A DNA stretch of 64,000 nt from Rhizobium sp. 2MFCol3.1 (lineage in GTDB: Bacteria; Pseudomonadota; Alphaproteobacteria; Rhizobiales; Rhizobiaceae). The stretch covers positions 1-64,000 of the forward strand of contig NZ_KB898357.1 of assembly GCF_000377565.1 (NCBI RefSeq). The letters are read 5' to 3'. Of the stretch, positions 45,703 to 55,876 are shown in pieces. A program made the position numbers and the translations under genes. Position 1 is the first letter of the stretch. Each line of letters starts with the position of its first letter. The notes under the pieces were generated by a model that worked only from the letters and a program-made list of their open reading frames with translations, was not told where the DNA came from and did no database searches.

Positions 45703-46593
45703 ATGAGTTTCCCCAACCTTTCCGATCATCGGAAGGGCCTGCTGCTGACGGCGATCGGCGGCCTTGCGCTCTCCATGGACATTCCGCTCGTACGCCTTGG
45801 CCATGGCGACATGTGGTCGATCGTGGGCATGCGCAGCATCACGACGGTTGCCGTGACTTTGCTGATCCTTTGCGCGATCCGGTGGGTGAAGGGAAGTTGG
45901 CCGGCGATGGTGCCCGGTCGAGCGGGCCTTCTTGCGGGATTTCTCTATGGGCTCTCGACCATCACATTCCTGCTTGCGGTGTTTAACACGACCACCGCCA
46001 ACGTCGTCTTCATCGTCGCCTTCAATCCGATGTTCGGGGCGCTGCTGTCATGGCTGTTCCTGAAGGAGCGCCCGTCCCTGTCGACGCTGGTGACCATGGC
46101 GGTGATGATCCTCGGCGTCGGCCTTATCGTCGGCGACGGCTTGGCCGGCGGCCACAGCTTTGGCGACGCGATGGCGCTTTTGACGGCGCTGGTGCTTGCG
46201 GGCGCGATTACCGTCGGGCGCGCCTCACGTCGCGCCATGGGCTTCGTGCCGTTGCTTGCCGCGGCCTTTCCCGCCGCTCTGGGCATTGCGAACGCTTTGC
46301 CGGCAGGTCTCGTGATCGAGCATCCCGCCTGGATCATCTTCAACGGTGCGGTGCTTATGCCCCTATCGTTCTGGTGTCTTGCCAGCGGCCCGCGTTATCT
46401 TTCGGCACCCGAGGTCGGGATGTTCTACCTGCTCGAGACCATCCTGGCGCCGATCTGGATCTGGCTGATCTTCGCGGAAACGCCGCCGGTCATGACACTG
46501 ATCGGCGGCTCCATCCTCGTCATCGCGATTATGGCGCACTCGCTTTGGATGGTTCGGAAACAGCCTGCGACGCGACAAGCTCCGGCAGCTTGA
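45703..46593 (+). CDS. DMT-family (EamA) transporter
   Basis: A 296-aa inner-membrane protein with about ten helices in two EamA repeats (about residues 10-140 and 150-285). The repeat starts GGLALSMDIPLVRLG and the second half has FAETPPVMTLIGGSILVIAI. It starts directly at the bpt stop (TAA-ATG), so it is co-transcribed with bpt. Substrate unknown; family members export amino acids, drugs or metabolites. Its last 65 bases overlap the SRPBCC gene on the other strand. Confidence 0.87.
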   Translation: MSFPNLSDHRKGLLLTAIGGLALSMDIPLVRLGHGDMWSIVGMRSITTVAVTLLILCAIRWVKGSWPAMVPGRAGLLAGFLYGLSTITFLLAVFNTTTANVVFIVAFNPMFGALLSWLFLKERPSLSTLVTMAVMILGVGLIVGDGLAGGHSFGDAMALLTALVLAGAITVGRASRRAMGFVPLLAAAFPAALGIANALPAGLVIEHPAWIIFNGAVLMPLSFWCLASGPRYLSAPEVGMFYLLETILAPIWIWLIFAETPPVMTLIGGSILVIAIMAHSLWMVRKQPATRQAPAA

Positions 46594-47041
46594 CCGTGTG
46601 AGCCGCATCGAGCTCGCGCTCCAGCCCGTTCAGCACGTGTGTCCAACCGCGATGGGTCTGCTCTTCGAAGGCTGACCATTCCGCGCACATTTCATGCGAC
46701 AGCGTCAGGCGCGTGCCCTCCCCCAGCGGTTCGATTTCGACGCGGATGCGATCGGCATTGTGATCGTGTTCGGCGACCGAAAACGAGAACACCATCAGGC
46801 GCGGCCGGCGCATTTCGAGAAACACGCCATAATGAACGGCGTCGCCGGTCGGCCGCCTGTCGATGACGAGAAAATGGCCACCGACGCGCGGCTCGATATC
46901 GGCGCGGATGACCCGGCCGTCATCGGTGGCAAAGAGGAAGCGTTTGGCGACTTCGGGGTTGAGCCAGGCGTCGTAAACCTCGCAGGGCGAGGCGTTGTAG
47001 GTGTGGCCGACTGAAAGCGTAATGGTCTTGCAGGCACTCAT
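46529..47041 (-). CDS. SRPBCC/START-like (AHSA1-type) protein
   Basis: A 170-aa helix-grip protein. It has YNASPCEVYDAWLNPEVAKR at the N-terminus (about residues 15-34) and GEGTRLTLSHEMCAEWSAFEEQTHRGWTHVLNGLE, only part shown, at the C-terminus: the AHSA1 pattern of a hydrophobic ligand-binding cavity. ATG at 47041 is 6 bases after GGAGGA; 47047 is the alternative. No ArsR-type regulator partner lies beside it. The ligand is unknown. Its 3' end overlaps the DMT gene antisense for 65 bases. Confidence 0.85.
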   Translation of the reverse strand: MSACKTITLSVGHTYNASPCEVYDAWLNPEVAKRFLFATDDGRVIRADIEPRVGGHFLVIDRRPTGDAVHYGVFLEMRRPRLMVFSFSVAEHDHNADRIRVEIEPLGEGTRLTLSHEMCAEWSAFEEQTHRGWTHVLNGLERELDAAHTVKLPELVASQAVSEPSKASAP

Positions 47042-47054
47042 CAACATTCCTCCG

Positions 47055-47133
47055 TGATCGGACCTCCATGATCGGACATGCCGCCTTCCACGAAGACGCC
47101 ACATACGATCATTCCGTCCGCCTTCGGAATGAT
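47055..47133. promoter_or_regulatory. Repeated GATCGGAC boxes and a palindrome upstream of the SRPBCC gene
   Basis: TGATCGGAC occurs twice in direct orientation about 16 bases apart (starts near 47054 and 47070). A perfect ATCATTCCG/CGGAATGAT inverted repeat lies at 47108-47133 with an 8-base loop. They sit between the parC stop and the SRPBCC start and may be operator sites. Confidence 0.4.
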
Positions 47134-47208
47134 GTTTGTCCATGTTGTGATTACAGGACAAAATTAGAGGAAATGCCCCGCTCGCCAAGAGCGAGGCGCT
47201 GATATATT

Positions 47209-49467
47209 TCAGCCGGCGAACTTGCCGCTGCGGGGGAAGCCCTTGGGAACGGTGCGGCCGGCGGAAGCGCGGTCGGCGAGCCACTCGGCGAGCTCTTCCT
47301 TGTTCTTGCTGAACGTCCGGCCGGCGCTGTCTTCCCATAGGAGGCCATCCGCGATCGCGAAGCAACGAACGTCCGAAATGCCGCCATCCTTGTAGCGCTG
47401 CAGGCGAACGCCCTTGCCGCGCGACATTTCAGGAACCTGATCCAATGGGAAGACCAGGAGCTTGCGGTTTTCGCCGACAACGGCGACGTGGTCGCCGGAT
47501 ACGGGCACGAGCAGCTTGGTCTCGTCGGGCATGGAGACATTCATGATCTGCTTGCCCTTGCGGGTGTTGGCGACCATGTCGGTCTCGGCGACGACGAAGC
47601 CATTGCCGGCCGTCGAAACGATCATCTGCTTGCGCTGCGGATCGTGGACGAAGGCCGTCAGCACGTCCTGGTCGTTGTCCATGTCGATCATGATACGCAA
47701 CGGTTCGCCATGACCGCGGCCACCCGGCAGCTTGTCGCCGCCGAGCGTGAAGGCCTTACCGCCGGTGGTGATGACAAGGATCTTGTCCGTCGTCTGCGCC
47801 GGGAACGCGATCCTCAGCGCATCGCCTTCCTTGAAGGTCAGCGTCGCGGTGTCGGAGATGTGGCCCTTCAGCGCGCGGATCCAGCCCTTTTCGGAAACGA
47901 CGACGGTGATCGGCTCCTTCTCGATCATCGCCTGCTGGATCGCCTGTTCATCGGCATCGGGCGCTTCCGCAAACTGGGTGCGACGGCGGCCGAGTTCGGT
48001 CGCCTTGGCGAACTTCTTCTTCACCTCGCCGATTTCCCAGGCAACGGTCTGCCACTGCTTGTCCTCGGAGGCGAGCAGCGCTTCGATCTCGGCCTTTTCC
48101 TTGCTCAGAGCGTCGAACTCGGTGCGGATTTCGAATTCTTCCAGCTTGCGCAAGGAGCGCAGGCGCATGTTGAGGATGGCTTCGACCTGGATCTCGGTCA
48201 GCGACCAGCGCGCGACCATGACGGGCTTGGGCTCATCTTCCTCGCGGATGATGCGGATCACCTCATCGATGTTGAGATAGGCGATCAACAAACCGCCCAG
48301 GACTTCCAGGCGACGCTCGATGGCGGCCAGGCGGAAGCGCGAGCGGCGCTGAAGCACGTCGCGACGATGGTCCAGCCACTCCTTCAGAACCTCGTTCAAA
48401 GCCATGACGCGCGGAATGCGGCCCATGGAGAGAACGTTCATGTTCAGCGGGAAACGGCTTTCGAGTTCCGTCAGCTTGAACATGGATTCCATGAGGATCG
48501 TCGGGTCGACCGTGCGGTTCTTCGGGACCAGCACGACGCGGACATCTTCGGCCGACTCGTCGCGGATGTCTTCCAAAAGCGGCAGCTTGCGGGCGATCAA
48601 GAGCTCGGCGATCTTCTCGATCAGGCGCGACTTCTGCACCTGGAACGGGATTTCGGTGATGATGATCTGATAACCGCCGCGGCCGAGATCCTCGGTCTCC
48701 CACTTGGCGCGCGTGCGGAAACCGCCGCGGCCGGTCTTGTAGGCGTCGATGATCGTCTGGCGGTCGTCGATGATGATGCCGCCGGTCGGGAAATCCGGAC
48801 CCGGAATGAACTGCTCCACCAGCGTCTCGACCGTCGCATCCGGATGCTTGATCAGATGCAGCGCCGCGTCGCACAGTTCATGTGCGTTGTGCGACGGGAT
48901 CGAGGTCGCCATGCCGACGGCGATGCCCGACGAGCCGTTGGCGAGAAGGTTCGGGAAGGCGCCGGGAAGAACCGTCGGTTCCTGGTCTTCTTCGTTGTAG
49001 GTCAGACGGAAATCGACGGCGTCTTGGTCGACACCTTCGAGCAAGAGCCCGGCGACATCGGTCATGCGGGCTTCGGTGTATCGATAGGCAGCAGCGCTGT
49101 CGCCATCGATGTTGCCGAAGTTCCCCTGCCCGTCGACGACGGGATAGCGCTGCGAGAAATCCTGGGCGAGACGGACCAGCGCATCGTAGACCGACTGGTC
49201 GCCGTGCGGGTGGAATTTACCGATGACGTCACCGACGATACGGGCGCATTTCTTGAAGGCCGAGTTCGGGCGAATACCCATCTCGCTCATCGCGTGGATG
49301 ATGCGGCGATGGACAGGCTTGAGGCCGTCGCGAACGTCGGGCAGCGCGCGATGCATGATGGTCGACAGCGCGTAGGCGAGATAACGCTCTTCGAGCGCCG
49401 CCTTCAGGTCGATCGGAAGAATGCTGTCATCGTCTCCGCCAGAGGGCGGCAAAATCTCTTGTCCCAT
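47209..49467 (-). CDS. parC: DNA topoisomerase IV subunit A
   Basis: Decatenates sister chromosomes with ParE. The 752-aa product begins with [17 protein letters not shown] (about residues 37-53). The catalytic Tyr is in [11 protein letters not shown] (Tyr about 130). [15 protein letters not shown] (about 91-105) carries Ser at the quinolone-sensitivity position. The C-terminal beta-pinwheel has [19 protein letters not shown] and [11 protein letters not shown], without the GyrA box (QRRGGKG), which separates it from GyrA. Confidence 0.94.
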   Translation of the reverse strand: MGQEILPPSGGDDDSILPIDLKAALEERYLAYALSTIMHRALPDVRDGLKPVHRRIIHAMSEMGIRPNSAFKKCARIVGDVIGKFHPHGDQSVYDALVRLAQDFSQRYPVVDGQGNFGNIDGDSAAAYRYTEARMTDVAGLLLEGVDQDAVDFRLTYNEEDQEPTVLPGAFPNLLANGSSGIAVGMATSIPSHNAHELCDAALHLIKHPDATVETLVEQFIPGPDFPTGGIIIDDRQTIIDAYKTGRGGFRTRAKWETEDLGRGGYQIIITEIPFQVQKSRLIEKIAELLIARKLPLLEDIRDESAEDVRVVLVPKNRTVDPTILMESMFKLTELESRFPLNMNVLSMGRIPRVMALNEVLKEWLDHRRDVLQRRSRFRLAAIERRLEVLGGLLIAYLNIDEVIRIIREEDEPKPVMVARWSLTEIQVEAILNMRLRSLRKLEEFEIRTEFDALSKEKAEIEALLASEDKQWQTVAWEIGEVKKKFAKATELGRRRTQFAEAPDADEQAIQQAMIEKEPITVVVSEKGWIRALKGHISDTATLTFKEGDALRIAFPAQTTDKILVITTGGKAFTLGGDKLPGGRGHGEPLRIMIDMDNDQDVLTAFVHDPQRKQMIVSTAGNGFVVAETDMVANTRKGKQIMNVSMPDETKLLVPVSGDHVAVVGENRKLLVFPLDQVPEMSRGKGVRLQRYKDGGISDVRCFAIADGLLWEDSAGRTFSKNKEELAEWLADRASAGRTVPKGFPRSGKFAG

Positions 49468-49691
49468 ACCTTCTGACTAACCGAGATGGTTGATGTGAGC
49501 AAGGAAACCGGGCATTGCGGCTGTGGATGAAGTCTCCGAACAGAAAGAAAACAACCGCTAAAACCTTTCTGCCCGAATTTGGACTTTGTTTGCTTATCCC
49601 TTCAACATAATTTTAGAAAACACGAAATATAAACCGGCACAAATCCACCGTAGATTATGGCCAACCGCCCACCTGGATCTGAGGAACACCC

Positions 49692-50879
49692 ATGACATTT
49701 TACCGGACGACACGGCTCATGCTTTCGGGCGTGGCATTCCTTTCTCTCGCAGGCTCCGCCTTCGCGCTCGATGGCCAGGACCTGCTGAAGAAGATCAATG
49801 CCGCCTACACGCTGCAGGGCGGCACGCTCGCAGCCGATGGCGTCGATGTCGACGGCAAGACCGTCACGCTGAAGAACGCCAGCTTCAAGCCGAACAACGG
49901 CGGCGCTCTGCCGATCGGCGAAATCACGCTTTCGGGCGTCGAGGAAGATGACGACGGCGGCTACTACATCGAGGAAGCAGCTTTCCCCGATATCAACACC
50001 ACCAATGACGGCGCGACGCTGACCGTCAGCGAGCTGACGCTCGGCGGCATCTCCGTCCCGGCCGACCCCAAGGGCGAAGGCCTCTCCTCCATGCTGCTCT
50101 ACGAGAGCGCCCACAGCGGCCCGCTGAAGGTCGTCAAGGATGGCGCCGAAGTGTTCTCGCTCGGCGGCAGCGATGTGAACCTGACATTGCGCGAAGACGA
50201 GTCAGGCTTCGATTTCGACGGCGCCTTCAAGAGCCTCAAGGCTGACCTCAGCAAGGCGGCCGATCCGCAGAGCAAGGAAGCGATCGAGAAGCTGGCGCTG
50301 CAGCAGGTCAATGGCGACATCACCATGAAGGGCGCCTGGGATCTCGCACCGGGCACGATCGACGTATCGGAGTTCGCGCTTGATTTCAGCAATGTCGGCA
50401 AGCTCAACCTCGCCTTCAAGGTCAACGGCTATACGCTCGCCTTCGTGAAGTCGCTGCAGGAAGCCGCCCAGCAGGCGGAAGCCAACCAGAACAAGGACCA
50501 GGCCCAGCAGGCCTTCGGCCTTGCCATGCTCGGCCTGTTGCAGCAGCTGTCCTTCGAAAGCGCCCAGATCCGCTTCGACGACGCCTCGATCACCAAGCGC
50601 GCGCTTGATTACGCCGGCAGCCAGCAGGGCATGTCGGGCAAGCAGATGGCGGACTCCCTGAAGGCGATGGCGCCGATCATGCTGGCGCAGCTGAACATCC
50701 CCGAGCTCCAGAACGCCGTATCGGCCGCCGTCAACACCTTCCTCGACGACCCGAAGAGCCTGACGGTCAACGCCGCACCGGAAAAGCCCGTGCCGTTCCC
50801 GATGATCATGGGTGCCGCCATGGGCGCACCGAACACGCTGCCGCAGGTGCTCGGCGTGAAGGTTTCGGCGAACGATTGA
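49692..50879 (+). CDS. Hypothetical exported protein, 395 aa
   Basis: A signal peptide (TTRLMLSGVAFLSLAGSAFA, cut after about residue 25) is followed by a mature protein of repeated beta-strand segments (VDVDGKTVTLKNASFKP, EITLSGVEEDDDGGYYIEEA) with a helical C-terminal half rich in Gln and Ala. It probably works in the periplasm or outer membrane. I recognise no family; the strand pattern resembles large lipid-binding or AsmA-like proteins, but that is weak. It is preceded by an AT-rich promoter-like region and divergent from parC. Confidence 0.8.
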   Translation: MTFYRTTRLMLSGVAFLSLAGSAFALDGQDLLKKINAAYTLQGGTLAADGVDVDGKTVTLKNASFKPNNGGALPIGEITLSGVEEDDDGGYYIEEAAFPDINTTNDGATLTVSELTLGGISVPADPKGEGLSSMLLYESAHSGPLKVVKDGAEVFSLGGSDVNLTLREDESGFDFDGAFKSLKADLSKAADPQSKEAIEKLALQQVNGDITMKGAWDLAPGTIDVSEFALDFSNVGKLNLAFKVNGYTLAFVKSLQEAAQQAEANQNKDQAQQAFGLAMLGLLQQLSFESAQIRFDDASITKRALDYAGSQQGMSGKQMADSLKAMAPIMLAQLNIPELQNAVSAAVNTFLDDPKSLTVNAAPEKPVPFPMIMGAAMGAPNTLPQVLGVKVSAND

Positions 50880-50900
50880 TCGCCTCGACATGAAATCAGG

Positions 50901-50936
50901 AAGGCCCGGCGCGCATTGCTCGCCGGGCCTTTTTTG
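50901..50936 (+). terminator. Intrinsic terminator of the exported hypothetical gene
   Basis: AAGGCCCGGC, an 11-base loop, GCCGGGCCTT, then a run of T: a perfect 10-bp stem 21 bases past the stop. Confidence 0.92.
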
Positions 50937-50962
50937 TTGCCTGAAATGGTGGCGCCAGAATC

Positions 50963-50990
50963 AAAAAAGCCCGACTTGCGCCGGGCTTTT
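50963..50990 (-). terminator. Intrinsic terminator of aspS
   Basis: On the minus strand AAAAGCCCG, a loop, CGGGCTTTT with T6 following: a 9-bp stem 20 bases past the aspS stop. It forms a back-to-back pair with the terminator of the plus-strand gene. Confidence 0.9.
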
Positions 50991-51010
50991 CTCATTCAAG
51001 CGATACTCGC

Positions 51011-52801
51011 TCAGTCCTTCTTGACCGGCGGCATGACGCGCAGCGACAGTTCCATCAGCTGCTTCGGGGTTGCCGGCGACGGGGCGTTCATCAGGAGATC
51101 CTGCGCCTGCTGGTTCATCGGGAACAGCGTGATTTCGCGCAGGTTCTTGGCGCCGAGCAACAGCATCACGACACGGTCGATACCGAAGGCGCAGCCGCCG
51201 TGCGGAGGCGCGCCGTACTGGAATGCGCGGTACATGCCGCCAAAGCGCTCTTCGACATCCGTCTGGCTGAGGCCGACCAGTTCGAAGGCCTTGACCATGG
51301 CTTCCGGCGACTGGTTACGGATAGAGCCCGAGGCGATTTCGAAGCCGTTGCAGACGGCGTCGTATTGGTAGGCCTTGAGCGACAGCGGATCTTGGCTCTG
51401 CAGCGCTTCCAGACCACCCTGCGGCATCGAGAAGGGGTTATGGGCGAAGTCGATCTTCTTGTCTTCCTCGCTCCATTCGTAGAACGGGAAGTCGATGATC
51501 CAGCACAGTTCAAAACGATCGCGATCGACCAGGTTCAGGTCTTCGCCCGCCTTGGTGCGCGCTTCGCCTGCAAACTTGTAGAACTTTGCCGGTTCGCCGG
51601 CGACGAAGAAGGCGGCGTCGCCTGCTTCAAGGCCGAGCTGGACGCGCAGCGCTTCGGTGCGCTCTTCGCCGATGTTCTTGGCCAGCGGACCGGAACCGCC
51701 GACCTTGCCGTCTTCTTCCTTCCAGAAGATGTAGCCGAGGCCCGGCTGGCCGAGCGACTGCGCCCAGGCGTTCATGCGGTCGCAGAACGCGCGGCTACCG
51801 CCGGTCTTGGCCGGGATCGCCCAGACTTCAACCTTCGGGTTGGAGGCAATCATGCCGGCGAACACCTTGAAACCGGAGCCTGCGAAGTGCTCGGTGACGG
51901 CCTGCATCTCGATCGGGTTGCGCAGGTCGGGCTTATCGGAGCCGTACTTGCGGATCGCGACGTCGTAAGGAATACGCGGCCATTCCTTGGTGACCGGCTT
52001 GCCTTCGGCGAACTGCTCGAAGACGGAGGTCATGATCGGGGCCATCGTGTCCCAGACATCTTCCTGGGTGACGAAGCTCATTTCCAGGTCGAGCTGGTAG
52101 AATTCGCCCGGCAGGCGGTCGGCGCGCGGGTCTTCATCGCGGAAGCACGGCGCGATCTGGAAGTAGCGGTCGAAACCGGCCACCATCAGGAGCTGCTTGT
52201 ACTGCTGCGGGGCCTGCGGCAGGGCAAAGAACTGGCCGGGGTGGATCCGCGACGGCACGAGGAAGTCTCGCGCGCCTTCCGGCGAAGACGCCGTCAGGAT
52301 CGGGGTCGTGTATTCGCCGAAGCCGGCCGACGTCATGCGGTTGCGGATGTCGGAAATGATCTGGCTGCGCTTGACGATGTTCTTGTGCAGCGTCTCGCGG
52401 CGCAGGTCGAGGAAGCGGTACTTGAGGCGGATGTCCTCAGGATAATCCGGCTCGCCGAAGACCGGCAGCGGCAGTTCCTTGGCTTCGGAGAGCACTTCGA
52501 TCTCCTGGGCGTAGAGTTCGATCTCGCCGGTCGCCATGTTCTTGTTGACGGTGTCTTCCGAGCGCGCCTTGACGACGCCGTCGATGCGGATGACCCACTC
52601 GCCGCGAACGGTCTCGGCGATCTTGAAGGCCGGGCTATCCGGGTCGGCGACGACCTGGGTCATGCCATAGTGGTCGCGAAGGTCGATGAAGAGAACGCCG
52701 CCATGGTCACGAACGCGGTGGACCCAGCCGGAAATCCGGACATTGGCGCCGACATCCGACTTGCGGAGGGCTGCACATGTGTGGCTGCGGTAACGATGCA
52801 T
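51011..52801 (-). CDS. aspS: Aspartyl-tRNA synthetase
   Basis: Charges tRNA-Asp. The 596-aa product has the OB-fold anticodon domain (residues 1-110), the class II core with [20 protein letters not shown] (motif 2 region) and [15 protein letters not shown] (motif 3), and the bacterial GAD insertion domain. His33 in RDHGG stands where E. coli has Leu30, a change linked to non-discriminating AspRS that also charges tRNA-Asn. That fits a genome making Asn-tRNA through GatCAB, which is not visible in this window. ATG at 52801 or 52804. Confidence 0.95.
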   Translation of the reverse strand: MHRYRSHTCAALRKSDVGANVRISGWVHRVRDHGGVLFIDLRDHYGMTQVVADPDSPAFKIAETVRGEWVIRIDGVVKARSEDTVNKNMATGEIELYAQEIEVLSEAKELPLPVFGEPDYPEDIRLKYRFLDLRRETLHKNIVKRSQIISDIRNRMTSAGFGEYTTPILTASSPEGARDFLVPSRIHPGQFFALPQAPQQYKQLLMVAGFDRYFQIAPCFRDEDPRADRLPGEFYQLDLEMSFVTQEDVWDTMAPIMTSVFEQFAEGKPVTKEWPRIPYDVAIRKYGSDKPDLRNPIEMQAVTEHFAGSGFKVFAGMIASNPKVEVWAIPAKTGGSRAFCDRMNAWAQSLGQPGLGYIFWKEEDGKVGGSGPLAKNIGEERTEALRVQLGLEAGDAAFFVAGEPAKFYKFAGEARTKAGEDLNLVDRDRFELCWIIDFPFYEWSEEDKKIDFAHNPFSMPQGGLEALQSQDPLSLKAYQYDAVCNGFEIASGSIRNQSPEAMVKAFELVGLSQTDVEERFGGMYRAFQYGAPPHGGCAFGIDRVVMLLLGAKNLREITLFPMNQQAQDLLMNAPSPATPKQLMELSLRVMPPVKKD

Positions 52802-53069
52802 CATCTCAATTTCCAGTATTTGGCTTGAAGACGGCAGCAGGGGCTTCAAAAGCTCTCTCGCGCCGACAAGAAAATCGGGCGGAAAAGCGCATGGACGGCC
52901 TGATTTGTCAAGACTTGGCACGGCCCACGCGCGCTTTGCGCCCGGTTTTCGACGTGGTTGCAATCTTATCATATGCCAAGCTCTGCGGCAGTTTGGCTGC
53001 ACGAGGCATATTGCTGAAGGTCGCGGTCAACTTTAAAGAGGATGTATCATTCTTCTCCGGAGTCCCGCC

Positions 53070-54485
53070 ATGCCCCTCCTCACCCGCCGCAACCTTCTGA
53101 AGGCTTCCGCCGTCGCCGGCGCTTACGGGGTGGGTATCGGCATCGCGGGCAAGTTCGGCCTGGCGGAAGCGGCACCCGAGCCGCAGGTCTTGAAAGCGCT
53201 GAAGACTCAGGCGACGCTGACCGACGCCGGCGTGACCAAGAACATCATGACGTGGGGTGCTGTGGGGGGTGACGCGCAGGGCGGTGCGGGAATGCCGCCA
53301 GTGCTGCGGATGACCAAGGGCAAGCCCTATGCGGCGCGGCTGACCAACACGCTCGACGAACCCACCACCATTCATTGGCATGGCCTGCGCATTCCCAACA
53401 AGATGGACGGCGTGCCGTTCATGACGCAGCCCTACGTCTATACCGGCGACAGCTTCGACTACGCCTTCACGCCGCCTGATGCCGGCACCTTCTGGTATCA
53501 TCCGCATTGCAACACGCTGGCGCAGATGGGCCAGGGCATGACGGGCGTGATCGTGGTCGAGGATGCGGCCGACCCGACATTCGATTCCGAAGTGGTGCTG
53601 AACCTGCGCGACTGGAGGCTTGGCGGTGACGGCCAGTTCATTGCCGCGTTCCGGCCGCGCGATGCGGCGAAGACCGGCACTTACGGCACGGTGCGCACCG
53701 CGAACTGGCATCAGGAGCCGCAATATGACGCGCCGGCCGGCGGCCTGATCCGCCTGCGCATCGCCGTCACCGATGTCACGCGCATCTTCTCGCTGAAGAT
53801 GGAAGGTGCCGAGGCGACCGTGATCGCGATCGACGGCAATCCCGTGCCGAAGCGCTTCCCGCTCGACCTGCTGTTGATCGGCCCGGGCCAGCGCCTCGAT
53901 CTTGCCGTTCGCATGCCAGATTCCGAAGGCGCGGTTGCGACGTTGGAGGACATTCGCGGGACCACGCCGAAAACGATCGCCAAGCTTCGTTCGGTGGGAA
54001 CCTCGCTGAAGCGCAATGTCGGCGATCTCGCGGCGCTCGCCGAGAACCCAGTCGCCAAGGCCGACCTGTCTTCTGCGGAAAAAATCTCGGTCGTTCTCAG
54101 CGCCACGGCTGAGAATGCGCCCGTCGACAGCATCTGCGGCACGCTGGGCTACAGCTTCTGGGCTATCAACAAGGTGCCATGGCCGGGCGACACGAGTGAC
54201 CCGACGGCGCCGCTTTCGGAACTGAAACTCGGCAAGAGCTATATCCTGCAGCTGGAGAACGTGACGCCGCATACGCATCCGATCCACCTGCACGGGATGA
54301 GCTTCACGGTGCTCTCATCGTCCACGCGGGAGGTCATGCCGCTCGTCACCGACACCTATCTGGTGCAGCCGGACGAGAAGGTGCAGCTCGCCTTCGTCGC
54401 CGACAATCTCGGTGATTGGCTGTTGCATTGCCACATCATCGAGCATCAGAAGACCGGCATGACGAGTTATGTCAGGGTTGTTTGA
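53070..54485 (+). CDS. Multicopper oxidase, Tat-exported
   Basis: A periplasmic oxidase, 471 aa. The Tat signal RRNLLKASAVAGAYG spans about residues 6-20. The four copper-binding motifs are present: HWHGL (about 108), TFWYHPHC (about 145), HTHPIHLHG (about 411) and HCHIIEHQKTGM (about 457-468), with Met as the axial T1 residue. There is no Met-rich CueO-type insert, so the role could be copper tolerance, metal or phenol oxidation. ATG at 53070 follows CCGGAG. It lies alone between aspS and rnd. Confidence 0.9.
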   Translation: MPLLTRRNLLKASAVAGAYGVGIGIAGKFGLAEAAPEPQVLKALKTQATLTDAGVTKNIMTWGAVGGDAQGGAGMPPVLRMTKGKPYAARLTNTLDEPTTIHWHGLRIPNKMDGVPFMTQPYVYTGDSFDYAFTPPDAGTFWYHPHCNTLAQMGQGMTGVIVVEDAADPTFDSEVVLNLRDWRLGGDGQFIAAFRPRDAAKTGTYGTVRTANWHQEPQYDAPAGGLIRLRIAVTDVTRIFSLKMEGAEATVIAIDGNPVPKRFPLDLLLIGPGQRLDLAVRMPDSEGAVATLEDIRGTTPKTIAKLRSVGTSLKRNVGDLAALAENPVAKADLSSAEKISVVLSATAENAPVDSICGTLGYSFWAINKVPWPGDTSDPTAPLSELKLGKSYILQLENVTPHTHPIHLHGMSFTVLSSSTREVMPLVTDTYLVQPDEKVQLAFVADNLGDWLLHCHIIEHQKTGMTSYVRVV

Positions 54486-54543
54486 CCACTCTTTGCCGGT
54501 AGCGGTTGACATATTGGGCCGAAAGGAGAAGGAAGGTTCAACT

Positions 54544-54567
54544 ATGTCTATCCTGCGAATGAATTGA
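54544..54567 (+). CDS. Seven-codon upstream ORF before rnd (possible leader peptide)
   Basis: ATG-TCT-ATC-CTG-CGA-ATG-AAT-TGA encodes MSILRMN. It is preceded by a purine-rich GGAGAAGGAAGG site, stronger than the one before the rnd ATG. Its stop ends one base before the rnd ATG at 54569, in a different frame. This geometry suggests that ribosomes from the mini-ORF reinitiate on rnd. Confidence 0.4.
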   Translation: MSILRMN

Positions 54568-54568
54568 G

Positions 54569-55714
54569 ATGATTGAAACAACCGCCGATTTGGAGGCGGC
54601 CTGCACCGAGCTGGCCAAGTCAGAATTCATTACTATCGACACCGAGTTTCTGCGAGAGACGACGTTCTGGCCGGAGCTTTGCTTGATCCAGATGGCGAGC
54701 CCGACGACGGAAGTGCTTGTCGATCCGCTCGCCAAGGGTCTCGACCTGAAACCCTTCTTCGAGCTGATGGCCAATTCCAGCGTGCTGAAGGTGTTCCACG
54801 CCGCGCGCCAGGATATCGAAATCATCTACAACCGGGGCGGTCTCATTCCGCATCCGATCTTCGACACGCAGGTTGCGGCGATGGTCTGCGGCTTCGGCGA
54901 TTCCGTCTCCTACGACCAGTTGGTCAGCCGCACAAAGGGCGTGCAGATCGACAAGTCCTCGCGCTTCACCGACTGGAGCCGCCGTCCGCTTTCCGACAAG
55001 CAGCTCGACTATGCGCTGGCCGACGTGACGCACCTGCGCGACGTCTATCTCTATCTCAAGGCAGAGCTCGAGCGCGAAGGCCGCTCCTTGTGGCTCTCCG
55101 AAGAGATGGATGTGCTCGAGGCGAAAGAGACCTACGACATTCATCCCGATGACGCCTGGCAACGCCTGAAGATGCGCCTGCGCAAGCCGCAGGAGCTTGC
55201 CGTGCTGAAATACGTGGCCGCGTGGCGGGAGCGTGAAGCGCGCAGCCGCAACGTGCCGCGTTCGCGCGTCATCAAGGACGACGCGATCTACGAGATCGCC
55301 CAGCAGCAGCCGAAGGATGCCGAAGCGCTCGGTCGCCTGCGCACCATCCCGAAGGGTTGGGAACGGTCATCGGCCGGTGCTGCCGTCGTCGAGGCGGTGA
55401 ATACGGCGCTCGCGCTGCCGAAGGCCGAGATGCCGCATGCGCCGAGACAGACCCAGGCGCCGGAGGGAGCCGCGGCCGCAGCCGAGCTCTTGAAGGTGCT
55501 ATTGAAGCTGATCTCGGAAAAGCACGGCGTTGCGCCAAAGGTGATCGCCAACAGCGAGGATCTGGACAAGATCGCCGCCGAGGGCGAAAACGCCGATGTG
55601 GGCGCGTTGCGCGGCTGGCGCCGCGAGCTGTTCGGCGATCCCGCTTTGCAGCTGATCAAGGGCGACGTTGCGTTGCGCTTCGTCGGCAAGAAGGTCGAGA
55701 CGGTCGCTCTGTAA
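54569..55714 (+). CDS. rnd: Ribonuclease D
   Basis: A 3'-to-5' exoribonuclease that trims tRNA and other stable RNA. The 381-aa product has the DEDD motifs: FITIDTEFLRETTF (Asp and Glu, about residues 15-28), VFHAARQDIEI (Asp, about 75-85) and YALADVTHLRDVYLY (Asp, about 148-162). An HRDC domain (about 205-285) follows, with WREREARSRNVPRSRVIKDD; the C-terminal part (about 290-381) is Ala-rich. The start at ATG 54569 has a weak ribosome-binding site of its own. Confidence 0.94.
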   Translation: MIETTADLEAACTELAKSEFITIDTEFLRETTFWPELCLIQMASPTTEVLVDPLAKGLDLKPFFELMANSSVLKVFHAARQDIEIIYNRGGLIPHPIFDTQVAAMVCGFGDSVSYDQLVSRTKGVQIDKSSRFTDWSRRPLSDKQLDYALADVTHLRDVYLYLKAELEREGRSLWLSEEMDVLEAKETYDIHPDDAWQRLKMRLRKPQELAVLKYVAAWREREARSRNVPRSRVIKDDAIYEIAQQQPKDAEALGRLRTIPKGWERSSAGAAVVEAVNTALALPKAEMPHAPRQTQAPEGAAAAAELLKVLLKLISEKHGVAPKVIANSEDLDKIAAEGENADVGALRGWRRELFGDPALQLIKGDVALRFVGKKVETVAL

Positions 55715-55876
55715 GTCGCGACGCAAATTTTGCGTCGCCTCGATTCAGGCCATAACTGCGCCCAATCATTCAGCTAAATCTTTTCGGGAGGGATATCCAA
55801 TCCCCTTCCGAAAGGGCTTACGCGCGCCTACATTGCTTGAGACGCACGCTGGCCAAGGCTGAACGAAAAGACCCTT

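Noticed and set aside
47488..49476. A 662-aa plus-strand open frame opposite parC
   Set aside because: It is the complement of parC, with no start signal or family resemblance.
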